Of a DNA stretch of 64,000 nt, positions 1-7,132 are shown one piece after another. Positions within the stretch are counted from its first letter, which is position 1, and every line of letters starts with the position of its first letter. Position numbers and translations under genes: made by a program. The stretch comes from Bradyrhizobium sp. Ec3.3 (GTDB taxonomy: Bacteria > Pseudomonadota > Alphaproteobacteria > Rhizobiales > Xanthobacteraceae). The notes beneath the pieces were generated by a model. The model was not told the origin of the DNA. It did no database searches and worked only from the letters and a program-made list of their open reading frames with translations. The stretch spans positions 1 through 64,000 of the forward strand of contig NZ_AXAS01000014.1 of NCBI RefSeq assembly GCF_000472925.1. The letters are read 5' to 3'.

Positions 1-136
1 GATCATCGAATGTCTCCTCGGCAAGAGACATCTGTCGAACCTGTCGCAGAGCCATCTGTCCCAGCGTCACGACGACGCCCCGCTGCCGCTCCTGCGGCAG
101 CGTCTGCCAAACAGGCGGAGGCGGAGATTCGCTCAT
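1..136 (-). CDS. Hypothetical protein, C-terminus beyond the left edge
   Basis: A reverse-strand frame opens with ATG at 136 and runs off the window. The visible 45 residues begin MSESPPPPVWQTLPQERQR and continue with a Gln/Arg-rich helical stretch. I do not recognise the family firmly; short proteins of this style are often found next to transposases or recombinases in rhizobia. It is divergent from the transposase remnant that begins about 85 bases away. The start is the first ATG of the frame. Function unknown. Confidence 0.45.
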   Translation of the reverse strand, partial: MSESPPPPVWQTLPQERQRGVVVTLGQMALRQVRQMSLAEETFDD

Positions 137-220
137 CGCGGCTTCCAAGCCAACGCGCCAAGGCGCTCAGCGCTTGGAATCCAACTCTCGGTGATTCGTC
201 GAATTCCGTCAAATTATTAG

Positions 221-358
221 CGGTATTGTCAATGGCATATCGAATGCTGCTTCAGCAAGCTCAAGCAGTTCCGCCGTGTCGCAACCCGCTTCGAAAAGAC
301 TGCCCAAAACTACCTTGCCATCGTCACCATCGCAGCCACCGTGCTTTGGCTGCGATAA
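221..358 (+). pseudogene. IS5-family transposase, C-terminal remnant
   Basis: Between a stop at 218-220 and TAA at 356-358 this frame reads as the last ~45 residues of an IS5-type DDE transposase. It includes the end motif with Glu followed by FSKLKQFRRVATRFEKTAQN and a closing hydrophobic AATVLWLR. The Glu at 242-244 would be the E of the DDE triad. The Arg that normally follows it is Cys here. Everything upstream, including both Asp residues, is missing, so this is a dead fragment. No terminal inverted repeats could be assigned. Confidence 0.7.
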
Positions 359-415
359 GTGTCCACACGACCTAGGCCCGCCAGCGAACCGACGGGCTCT
401 GGGTGGGTGGCGTGG

Positions 416-685
416 TCAGGCGGCCGATGCCTCGGGATCGTAGCCAAGCCGCTCGAGCACGATGAACGACCTTGTCATGCATGCGTTGAGCGCCTCCACC
501 AAGCCCTCAAGGTGATTCTTGGTCGAGCCAATGCCTTCCAGCGTATCCGCTATGGTCGGTTCATCCCATCCCAGCATGTCGCGAAATCTTTCGGTCATGC
601 CAACATCATCGTCGCCGATCATCAATAATGCGAGGCGGATCCACGGCAAGTGCTTTCGATGCCAATCTTCACCAGGAATAGACAC
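416..685 (-). CDS. Hypothetical protein (start uncertain)
   Basis: Acidic 89-residue protein if started at the GTG at 685 (MSIPGEDWHRKHLPWIRLAL...). It has no recognised domain. It is mostly helical and rich in Asp/Glu around a GDDDVGMTERF segment and ends LGYDPEASAA. The frame stays open upstream to 898, but that part is out of register with the better-supported small gene at 717-815, so I take a later start. There is no good Shine-Dalgarno sequence; an ATT at about 700 is an alternative. It probably forms a minus-strand pair with the gene at 717-815. Confidence 0.5.
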   Translation of the reverse strand: MSIPGEDWHRKHLPWIRLALLMIGDDDVGMTERFRDMLGWDEPTIADTLEGIGSTKNHLEGLVEALNACMTRSFIVLERLGYDPEASAA

Positions 686-716
686 CTTGACGGCGGGGAA
701 CGTAATGGCCGCCCGC

Positions 717-815
717 TCAGCCGGCGTTGGCAGCCCTGGATCTGTTGGGCTTGCTTCCGCGAATTTTGGGCGCAGTTTTCCGTTGCGTGCTAACACGCTT
801 CTTAGCCTTGGCCAT
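717..815 (-). CDS. Very basic 32-residue peptide
   Basis: MAKAKKRVSTQRKT...NAG, a 32-residue Lys/Arg-rich peptide. The ATG at 815 is preceded by TGGAGTCAAATC, a good ribosome-binding site at normal spacing. The composition suggests nucleic-acid binding, but no family is recognised. It lies directly upstream of the hypothetical gene ending at 416 and is divergent from the ribbon-helix-helix gene at 904. It could be a chance reading frame. Confidence 0.35.
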   Translation of the reverse strand: MAKAKKRVSTQRKTAPKIRGSKPNRSRAANAG

Positions 816-903
816 TTGATTTGACTCCAGGTGGTTGAGGTTGGAGCCGGTGGCGAAGGTTGCAGCCTTGCCATCGGCTCGCTTTTTCTGTACACCAATA
901 TTC

Positions 904-1098
904 ATGGGCAAGCAAACAAAAACTGTACACAAAAAATCTCGTGGCCGACCCGCCGGCGTCAGGTTCGGCGAGACTATTCCGGCCCGCTTCGAACCCGAGA
1001 TGATCGCCGCGATCGAGAAGTGGGCCGATGAGCACGAAACTTCACGCTCCGAAGCGATCCGCCGGCTCGTTGAGCTCGGGCTAAAAGTAAAAAAATAA
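904..1098 (+). CDS. Ribbon-helix-helix (CopG/Arc-type) DNA-binding protein
   Basis: 64 residues. A Lys/Arg-rich N-terminal tail is followed by a short beta strand (RFGETIPARF) and two helices, EPEMIAAIEKWADEH and SRSEAIRRLVELGL, the standard ribbon-helix-helix layout of small dimeric repressors. The ATG at 904 is chosen because the fold begins just after it; an in-frame start at 835 would add unrelated residues. Its TAA overlaps the ATG of the next gene (TAATG), so the two are probably co-translated. Likely an autoregulator or the antitoxin-like half of a two-gene unit (inference). Confidence 0.75.
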   Translation: MGKQTKTVHKKSRGRPAGVRFGETIPARFEPEMIAAIEKWADEHETSRSEAIRRLVELGLKVKK

Positions 1099-1583
1099 TG
1101 CTCCCTCAGTGGCTTATACAGCTTGGCTCAATTAGTGGGCTCATATCGTTTGTGGTCACAGTCTGGGATCGACTTCTCTCTGGACGACCGCTTGTCTGGA
1201 TCAGCCCATCAGAGCACGGCGGCCGCGATCTCCACTGTAAGAACGTTTACAGTTCGGACATTACCATCCGTCGAATTAGATGCTTCCCTTCGGGCGTTGG
1301 CGTCTCGCGGGACGACTCGGTGCGGTCGATCGCAATGGCGGCTATTGGCGATTCATTCGTCGCGATCTTGCGTCCTGACGAGGAGCACGAGTTTCCCATC
1401 ATTCTCAGGCGCGGCGAGCTCTTCGAAGAGGACAACATCGAACGGGCACCTTTTTGCATCGTTGTCTCTTGGAGGAGAAGTCATTCACAATGGCTACCTC
1501 AGATCCCGAAGGTGATTTTCTCATCCGTCCGGACCTTGCGGATATTGCAAAAAGCAAGCGTCAAGCCGCGACCCTCAGTGTAA
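1098..1583 (+). CDS. Membrane-anchored hypothetical protein coupled to the RHH gene
   Basis: 161 residues. One hydrophobic segment near the N-terminus (about residues 5-27, IQLGSISGLISFVVTVW) is followed by a ~110-residue soluble part rich in beta-forming residues, with no Cys/His metal motif. The start codon overlaps the stop of the ribbon-helix-helix gene, which argues that it is real and translationally coupled. No family is recognised. A regulator paired with a small membrane protein resembles some toxin-antitoxin or stress units, but nothing in the sequence proves that. Confidence 0.6.
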   Translation: MLPQWLIQLGSISGLISFVVTVWDRLLSGRPLVWISPSEHGGRDLHCKNVYSSDITIRRIRCFPSGVGVSRDDSVRSIAMAAIGDSFVAILRPDEEHEFPIILRRGELFEEDNIERAPFCIVVSWRRSHSQWLPQIPKVIFSSVRTLRILQKASVKPRPSV

Positions 1584-1771
1584 CCCCCGCCACCCCCCGT
1601 AGCCGCGCCTGTGCGATATTTCCCGTCTAGGCTGGTAAGCAACGGAACGGCACGAAGGCGCATCCACGGGGCCCGCTGCATGCCCACCGAGGCCGAGTTC
1701 ACCAAGCCGAACTGATTCGCGTTCCGCGCCGCGATGCCCTACCTTGACCCCCGGGGGCAGTGGAGTTGCGT

Positions 1772-2122
1772 ATGCGTCAGTCTCCTTCGATCATCCCCAC
1801 CCATCGGCTCGACCGGGACTCGTACTTGGTGCTGCAGGACTTCAGCAGCGGCCCCGCCTGGAGCGAGACCGATGAGAACCGGACGGACTACCGGACGCTG
1901 ATCAACGACCTGATCAGCGGCCAGTACGACCACCCCGTGCGCGTTGTGTGCTTCAATCCTTGGGAGGGTTGGTCGCGCGACGCTTCCGAGGACGTGGCCG
2001 AGGAGCTGGAGCAGCGGGTCGCTGAGGGGCACGAGGTCACCGAGCCCGTGCGTGAGTTCATCGAGCGCTTCACCGGGCGACCGATCGGCGTGCAACTGCT
2101 GCTGCCACTGAGGGAGTTTTGA
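1772..2122 (+). CDS. Conserved rhizobial hypothetical protein
   Basis: 116 residues. Motifs include YLVLQDFSSGPAWSETDEN, LINDLISGQYDHPVRVVCFN and WSRDASEDVAEELEQR, which match from memory a small soluble protein common in Bradyrhizobium and other Rhizobiales. Its role is unknown. ATG at 1772 is preferred over GTG at 1760 because GGAG lies six bases upstream of the ATG. Such proteins are often carried on islands. The neighbours are unrelated short genes, so context gives no function. Confidence 0.7.
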   Translation: MRQSPSIIPTHRLDRDSYLVLQDFSSGPAWSETDENRTDYRTLINDLISGQYDHPVRVVCFNPWEGWSRDASEDVAEELEQRVAEGHEVTEPVREFIERFTGRPIGVQLLLPLREF

Positions 2123-2369
2123 TCAAGACCGACGAGGCTCTGGGCCACTGAAAAAACGTCGGCCGAGATAGTCAAAACTGCTCGTAGTTCTTTCATCTTG
2201 TCGTCATTGGTGAGGCGCAGACCGTGCGCCTTTGATCCGGGCGCAGGACGTCCGACCCTAGGCGGCCGGCATCAAAGATGAGGGAGAAAGCGGTTCGCCT
2301 CCATCAGTAGAGACACTCCGCGGTTGTCTTTGGCTGAGCGCACGATCATCTCAGTGGGGGCCAGGGATC

Positions 2370-2540
2370 TCAGGTACGAAACCATCGACCTCCACGGCCC
2401 TCGGCATCCTGTGAGAGCTTGAGCCACTCGGCGGCCAACCGCAGCCAAGTTTCTTTGTCCAGCGGGCTGAGAGCCTTCTCCGCGTGTTGGCGGCATTCCT
2501 CTGCTTCCTTACGGAAGCGTTCTGCGTCCGTCTCGGCCAT
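2370..2540 (-). CDS. Small conserved Bradyrhizobium-type protein
   Basis: 56 residues (MAETDAERFRKEAEECRQHA...). The pattern AERFRKEAEECR followed by LDKETWLRLAAEWLKLSQDAE is a recurrent small helical protein found in many copies in Bradyrhizobium genomes; function unknown. The ATG at 2540 is the start that matches the family; the longer open frame to 2732 adds a low-quality, Arg/Pro-rich leader. It is predicted cytosolic and probably forms a helical hairpin. Confidence 0.65.
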   Translation of the reverse strand: MAETDAERFRKEAEECRQHAEKALSPLDKETWLRLAAEWLKLSQDAEGRGGRWFRT

Positions 2541-2849
2541 TAGGAATACCGCGGGTGAGAGGAAGCGAGGCCCGGGAAATGGAGGCAAACCCAAAACCGG
2601 ACCTCGCCGCCGCCGATACCCTCGGGGGAATCGACAACGATGAAGGACTTGCACGGCAGGCTGACACCAGCCTGACGAGGCCCGCCATTGAGATAGGTCA
2701 AAATGCCTCAGGGGTTCCCCCCTTGAGAGCATCTCACTTTGCCGCTTCTCCCCGATACAGTGGTTTTGCGCGCGGCGGCGCGCACCGCGTGTCCGCCAGC
2801 CTCGCGCGCCGGGGCCGTTCTCGTTTGCAGGATCGGAAGGAGAAGCGAA
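2541..2849. other. Non-coding stretch
   Basis: No convincing gene is seen on either strand. The stretch holds the upstream region of the small minus-strand gene and the leader of the candidate membrane peptide at 2850. Open frames here are shadows without ribosome-binding sites or family resemblance. Confidence 0.4.
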
Positions 2850-2987
2850 CTGAGCAACGACACACTGGTTAAGCTCATTGTTGTCGCATTGCTTCTGGGC
2901 GCGTTCACGATGTGGCGCGCATCAGATCGCGTTCTCGCGTCTTGTCACCACCATTGCCCGACCGACTTTTCCGCCATTCGCCGATAG
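2850..2987 (+). CDS. Candidate 45-residue membrane peptide with CTG start
   Basis: A strong ribosome-binding site (GGAAGGAG) at about 2835-2842 is followed at normal distance by CTG and a frame reading NDTLVKLIVVALLLGAFTMW, one clear transmembrane helix, then a His/Cys-rich tail (ASCHHHC). CTG starts are rare, so a degraded ATG/GTG or an upstream start in the same frame is possible. After the TAG at 2985-2987 the same frame stays open, with protein-like sequence, to a TGA at about 3156-3158. A longer gene may therefore have acquired a stop. Confidence 0.3.
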   Translation: MSNDTLVKLIVVALLLGAFTMWRASDRVLASCHHHCPTDFSAIRR

Positions 2988-3062
2988 CGGCCATCGCCGC
3001 AGAGCGAGACCTACGTCCGGCTCCTGAAGAACGACGCCGCGGGACATCGGGATGAAAAAGAG

Positions 3063-3120
3063 ACCCGCCTCCGAGTCATTGGGAAGAACTGCACGAAGTT
3101 CTTTGCGTCCGGAGGCGGGT
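3063..3120 (+). repeat. Two-tier inverted repeat (long hairpin)
   Basis: Outer arms at 3063-3073 and 3110-3120 are a perfect 11-base inverted repeat (ACCCGCCTCCG / CGGAGGCGGGT). Inside it, arms at 3084-3090 and 3097-3103 form a perfect 7-base repeat (AAGAACT / AGTTCTT) around a six-base loop. No T-run follows, so it is not a classic terminator. It could be a structured RNA, a palindromic repeat unit, or chance within decayed coding sequence. Confidence 0.6.
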
Positions 3121-3270
3121 ACGAGGACTTAGGGGCATTTGCTCAGAACATCGAATGACAGTCCGTAAGCCCGCCATCCGACCAGATCAAACTAGCAGGG
3201 CGCCTTGGGAAAAAGCGGTAGTTGGCTCCAGCGTGACCCTTGGACGCACCAGGATTGTGAAGCAGAAAGA

Positions 3271-3636
3271 ATGACCGATCGAGGCTGGGGGCGGCCCTTC
3301 GATGATCCGATAGAGATTGGCGGCCGCAAGCTGGTCACGCTGCGCGAAGCCGGCGAGTACATCGCCGCGCTGCCGCCCAAGGTGCACGATGCGCCGGAAT
3401 GGCAGGCCGCGATGGAGGGGCTGATCCTGGTGGTAGAGCAAGGCGGACCGACGATGTTCGCCCGGATCGGCATCATGCGTGCCCCGCGAAAGACCAAATC
3501 CAGATGTTCAGGCGAGGCGCAAGCCAGCCAGGAAATACAGGGTTATCCAATGAACCGGATGGGCCGCAGAACGATCTACGCCATGCTGGCGATCGTAGTG
3601 CTGCTACTCATCTGGCAATTCTTCGCATCGCTTTGA
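3271..3636 (+). CDS. Conserved small protein fused to a membrane tail
   Basis: 121 residues from ATG 3271. Residues ~5-70 (RPFDDPIEIGGRKLVTLREA, then EWQAAMEGLILVVEQGGPTM, then ARIGIMRA) match from memory a conserved Bradyrhizobium hypothetical protein. In usual relatives the sequence after MRA continues with a different basic tail. Here it is replaced by an unrelated linker and, from an internal ATG at 3550, by MNRMGRRTIYAMLAIVVLLL and the rest of a transmembrane helix. The tail may be a separate 28-residue membrane peptide (3550-3636) joined by loss of the first gene's stop. Confidence 0.6.
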   Translation: MTDRGWGRPFDDPIEIGGRKLVTLREAGEYIAALPPKVHDAPEWQAAMEGLILVVEQGGPTMFARIGIMRAPRKTKSRCSGEAQASQEIQGYPMNRMGRRTIYAMLAIVVLLLIWQFFASL

Positions 3637-4736
3637 AGGACAAAGCGAGGTCTGGCCAGAGAAGCGGCTCCGGCAGGGGGCTGGCAAGCGCGAGAGCCGC
3701 TCTATCCCTCTTGAAGCACGCTCCGCAGAGCGTAAGCCAAGTGTACCGCAGAAATCGAAGGGTTAGCGCTCTGTCGGCGCGACAGCCTGACGCACTGGAT
3801 CGTTGACCTAAGTCAAGTTGGGCTTTGGCGGCGGCAGCCAGCCGCGTCAACCGACCTGTAGGTCAAGGCTCCTGAGATTTCAGTTGTCCACAGGCAACAG
3901 TTAGTCCGGTTCGTTAAGTGGCGGGTCGATTCTATTTGCGCCGCTAAGACCTCGGGGCGTAGCTTTATTGGTGCCGGGGCTGGACCATATTTCACCTATT
4001 CTTTTTGACCCGGCGGGGCCGCAGCGGCATTTGACGCTGCGGCCTTTTTGCAGACTGCAAACAACCGGCGGGCCATGTTCTTGTGCTGCGGTTATGCACC
4101 GTTTATCCACAAGCAAGGATGAACGGATCACGCCCGGATCGTGAATCTGACCTTTCTGCGAATGGCGTGTGCCGCCACCGTTCCGGTTGGGCTTTCTTTG
4201 CGATCGGCGCCGGGCGCTTCATGCGGCACCGTCCATCATCATCTGATCCATCACCTTGTCGATGTATTCGCGGCTACAAAGACACGCGGCCGTGCGCGTC
4301 CTTAACCTTCATCGGTTACGTAAATTTCGGATTCGTGTTGTCGCGCAACTGCAATTCCAGGAACGTCTCTTGCAGCCGTGCGGGATGGTCAGATGCTCGA
4401 CCTGCGTACCCGCACGGTTAGGGGCCGACCGTCGAGAGATGGCGGCCCCGCCGTTTTGATCAGTGCAGTGGATCTGGTCACCATTGCCGAGCCCAGATCC
4501 GAGACGCAAACCCGCCAAGAAATACAGAGTCATCCGATGACCGTCTGGCTCTGAATTTACTTCCGCTTTCGGCGGCACACCGGACGTGACCGAACTCGCT
4601 GCTGGCTTGCCCCAGTCGCGAATGACCCATCTCGGAAATTGGAGCCTGATCAGTTTCCGGCATCGTTTCGCGCCATTTGCCGCTCGAACCTGCTATAGTT
4701 TCGGGATTGCGCAAGGCCCGCTCTCGGAGGGGGCAT
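3637..4736. other. Long stretch without an intact gene
   Basis: About 1.1 kb with no gene I can support. It holds a strong intrinsic terminator at 4017-4049 and an imperfect second copy (about 4493-4540) of the segment at 3505-3552. A short reverse-strand coding-like scrap near 4330-4420 is rich in LQETFLELQLRDN-type helix but has stops on both sides. Another reverse-strand scrap near 4220-4275 reads REYIDKVMDQMMMDGAA before a stop. It looks like decayed island DNA. Confidence 0.5.
4017..4049 (+). terminator. Rho-independent terminator
   Basis: A perfect 10-base stem, GGCCGCAGCG (4017-4026) with CGCTGCGGCC (4035-4044), closes an eight-base loop and is followed immediately by TTTTT. It points along the plus strand. 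The nearest plus-strand gene end is at 3636, 380 bases upstream, so it may end a long 3' untranslated region or an unannotated RNA. Confidence 0.75.
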
Positions 4737-4979
4737 ATGCGACGACGCGAGTTCATCACATTTCTCGGCGGCGCGACCGTGGCAAGCTATGTCGGCGCAC
4801 GGGCGCAGCAGGCGAGATTGCCGGTGATCGGATATCTCGTCTTTGGCTCTGCCGGGGTGGGCCCAGATCACCTCCGTTCGTTCCGCCAAGGCCTTGCAGA
4901 AGCCGGAATTGTCGAGGGCCGCGACGCAACAATCGAAATTCGCAGGTGCCGGAGCATGGATCCAAATCAAAGATGGTAA
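4737..4979 (+). pseudogene. Truncated ABC-transporter substrate-binding protein
   Basis: The 80-residue frame has a good ribosome-binding site (GGAGGGGGC before ATG 4737). It begins MRRREFITFLGGATVA, the twin-arginine-like signal sequence of a very common rhizobial periplasmic binding protein family (ABC sugar/amino-acid type, PF04392-like). It continues with ARLPVIGYLVFGSAG and FRQGLAEAGIVEGRD. The family is about 320 residues; this one breaks off after EIRR into unrelated residues and a stop. It retains a secretion signal but cannot form the two-lobe binding fold, so it is a fragment. Confidence 0.8.
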
Positions 4980-5034
4980 AGGTTGATAGGCTTGAAATGG
5001 GATTTCGAATGCGCTGGCGTCGGGCGGATGCCGC

Positions 5035-5475
5035 ATGACGACCTACGTTCGTACTTCAATCCTTTGCACCATAGTGACCCTAGTCCTTTGGAGCGCAGCC
5101 GCTGCTCCGTCGCAAGCAGATACCGGTACGCTGCGGGTAATCTTCGGCAAAGGAGGGCTCATCACCGCTGCTGGAGCTGGCCGAGGCATTCTGACATTTC
5201 ACGGTAAACAGTATCCCTTTGAAGCGTCTGGCGCGACCGTTGGTACCACACTCGGCGTTTCGGCGAGCGAATTTGGAGGTCGTGCCTTCAACCTTCGCAC
5301 TCCAAGCGATCTCGCGGGGAGCTACACTGGATTGGGCGTTGGCGCTGCCCTCGGGGCTGGCGCTGGCTGGGTGAGATTGCGAAATGAGAACGGCGTCGTG
5401 CTGGTGCTTCGCGGTCCGAAAATTGGCGTGGAGGTGTACGCCAATTGGGGGTGGGTGCACATCGACATGAAGTAG
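5035..5475 (+). CDS. Exported hypothetical protein, glycine-rich
   Basis: 146 residues. A signal peptide (about residues 1-28, hydrophobic core SILCTIVTLVLW, likely cleavage after SQA) is followed by a Gly/Ala-rich beta-type mature part with short repeated strands (GGLITAAGAGRGILTFHG, GATVGTTLGVSASEFGG, YTGLGVGAALGAGAGWVRL). It resembles from memory small periplasmic or outer-membrane-associated proteins of proteobacteria of unknown function, some grouped with DUF1134/EipA-type proteins, but I am not sure of that link. It appears intact despite broken neighbours. Confidence 0.65.
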   Translation: MTTYVRTSILCTIVTLVLWSAAAAPSQADTGTLRVIFGKGGLITAAGAGRGILTFHGKQYPFEASGATVGTTLGVSASEFGGRAFNLRTPSDLAGSYTGLGVGAALGAGAGWVRLRNENGVVLVLRGPKIGVEVYANWGWVHIDMK

Positions 5476-6136
5476 TCCCGTTCCCGTCCTTCTCTTCGCG
5501 CCCTTTTCGATGCAACGAACCTGACGCCGTATTGCACTGGCCGGCGGGACCGACGAGCCGCAACCGCCATGTTAGGACGCCCATGTCGCGCATTTCGCCG
5601 CGGGTGATCTTTTGGGGTCGCATGGCTCTCGGCCTTACTCTTCCGGCTCTTCCGGTTCAAACCTAGCCATTCGAACAGGGCCGTCCCAAAGCTCGACAAC
5701 GCATTCGTCAACGAGTTGATCGAATAAGGACTGCCTCGCTGCGACTGCTCACAGCCGCTTGTGGCCCCTCGCGTCATTTGCTGCGTTTGCTCATATGCTG
5801 GCGATATCGGGACCGAAGCGGACATCGATTGGTGGCGAGCGATGAGGCCGTCGACGAGCTCGGCATCAAGGTGAACGACTGCATCACCCTGGTGATCAAG
5901 GCCTCCGACGTCATGGTCGCGGTCGACTGAACATGCGCGATTCACAAAGCGGCTGTCGAGGAGTGTCCGGTCACCTTGCTGCAGCGCTTGAGTCGGAAAT
6001 TGGCCCTTCGCGTCATTTAGCTGCGCTGCAAACTTCGGTCGCTATCGGTGCATAGCGGACTGCGGCAAGCCATCCGCCCGGCAGCTTTGTGGATTCGCGG
6101 CCTATAGGATTCGATGCATCATCAGCTCGAGCGCAC
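5476..6136. other. Intergenic stretch with gene scraps and a degenerate repeat
   Basis: No intact gene. It contains the molbindin-domain remnant at 5823-5930 and two related copies of a rhizobial-type motif around TGGCCC(C/T)TCGCGTCATTT at about 5762-5825 and 6003-6062. The rest shows no coding signal. Confidence 0.5.
5823..5930 (+). pseudogene. Molybdenum-binding (Mop/TOBE) domain remnant
   Basis: The frame ending in TGA at 5928-5930 reads LVASDEAVDELGIKVNDCIT followed by LVIKASDVMVAVD. This is the C-terminal half of a molbindin/TOBE domain, which typically ends KASDVMVAVD. The N-terminal half (the SARN..G.V motif) is absent and no ribosome-binding site precedes it. About 33 of the usual ~69 residues remain, so it is a broken copy. 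Confidence 0.65.
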
Positions 6137-6325
6137 TCACTTGCCCTTCGACAACTCGGCCGTGCAAGCCGCGCGAATGTGGTTCTTGGCCACGCAATCA
6201 ATGACGCCAGCGTCTAGAGCTTCTTGCAGCCGTGCGATCACAGCGCTCTCGAAATTCGCAGCAGCGGCGCCGTTGAGGCCCTTGGCGGCCTCGCGCACCA
6301 TCGCGCGATCTTCCTTGTTCAACAT
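6137..6325 (-). CDS. Small hypothetical protein downstream of the terminase genes
   Basis: 62 residues, MLNKEDRAMVREAAKGLNGA..., helical, with Cys at two positions (VIDCVAK, RAACTAE). The ATG at 6325 follows GGAAGAG at good spacing. It is the last gene of a minus-strand run that starts with the terminase small-subunit-like gene at 9048. No family is recognised. Confidence 0.6.
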   Translation of the reverse strand: MLNKEDRAMVREAAKGLNGAAAANFESAVIARLQEALDAGVIDCVAKNHIRAACTAELSKGK

Positions 6326-6388
6326 GGTTCTCTTCCTTTCATTCGACCCTGGACGTACATCCGGTCTCAGGGAAGCTCGTGAAATCAT

Positions 6389-7123
6389 TTAGCCTGCAGC
6401 GAGCGAAGGCGCCGCGCGGGTCAGCTCGACGCATTCGCCCTTGATCTCGCGACCAATTCCGGACTCTGCTGCCTCGAGGGCTCGTGAGGCCGTCTCAATC
6501 GCGCGATCGATTTCGTCCAATTCTTCGATCTCGGGACCGAACTTCGCCCGAACAGCGGTCGTCTCGAGATGCTTGCGGAGGGCGGGGCCGACGCTGGGAA
6601 CGACGCGCGGATCGGCTTCAAGAGCGGCTTCGATGTGGATTGGGCTCGGGTTGTCTCCGGCGAGGATGTTCATGATCTCGCGACGTGACATCCGGCTTAG
6701 ATCGTTGAGAGCCTGAAGCTTTTGCATCGTGTGGACGGGATCGTCATTGCTCGCGGCAACCGGTCGGATCTTAGCTCGCCGAGTCGCTACTTCTTGAGAC
6801 ACCTTCGCAAGATTCTCCTTCGCGCGGTCGATAGTGGGCCTCGCCATCGCGACGAACTTAGCCATCTCGTCAGCGACGCCCGCCGCAGTTAGTTTGCCGC
6901 TCTGTTGCAACTCGATGCGTTTCTCGCGCAACGCGTCATATGCTTTCAACGGCCCGCCGTAGACATCCAGCTCGAGTGTCGCGAGCAGGCTATTTCTGGA
7001 AGAATCCCAGGCCCACCGTCCGACCCTCGGACCGGCGACATAAACGACGTTCCCATTGTCGGCTTTTCCGATCAGTTGCGAGCGGCCACGCCATTCTTTG
7101 GGATCTGCGAGTTTCAATGACAT
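6389..7123 (-). CDS. Hypothetical protein in the terminase operon
   Basis: 244 residues. An N-terminal beta-type domain (WRGRSQLIGKADNGNVVYV) is followed by a long helical part with coiled-coil character (about residues 60-130 and 170-230), ending Ala-rich. Its ATG is 9 bases from the end of the large terminase, so it is almost certainly co-transcribed. The position just after the terminase would suit a portal or head protein, but it is too short for a portal and has no portal signature. Function unknown. Confidence 0.65.
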   Translation of the reverse strand: MSLKLADPKEWRGRSQLIGKADNGNVVYVAGPRVGRWAWDSSRNSLLATLELDVYGGPLKAYDALREKRIELQQSGKLTAAGVADEMAKFVAMARPTIDRAKENLAKVSQEVATRRAKIRPVAASNDDPVHTMQKLQALNDLSRMSRREIMNILAGDNPSPIHIEAALEADPRVVPSVGPALRKHLETTAVRAKFGPEIEELDEIDRAIETASRALEAAESGIGREIKGECVELTRAAPSLAAG

Positions 7124-7132
7124 TGCTTTCTC

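Noticed and set aside
10..375. Plus-strand frame of 121 codons at the left edge
   Set aside because: Overlaps a better reverse-strand gene start and the transposase remnant, which lies in a different frame.
4083..4421. Open frame of 112 codons between the terminator and the ABC remnant
   Set aside because: Cys/Arg/Ser-rich random-looking sequence, no ribosome-binding site, no family resemblance.
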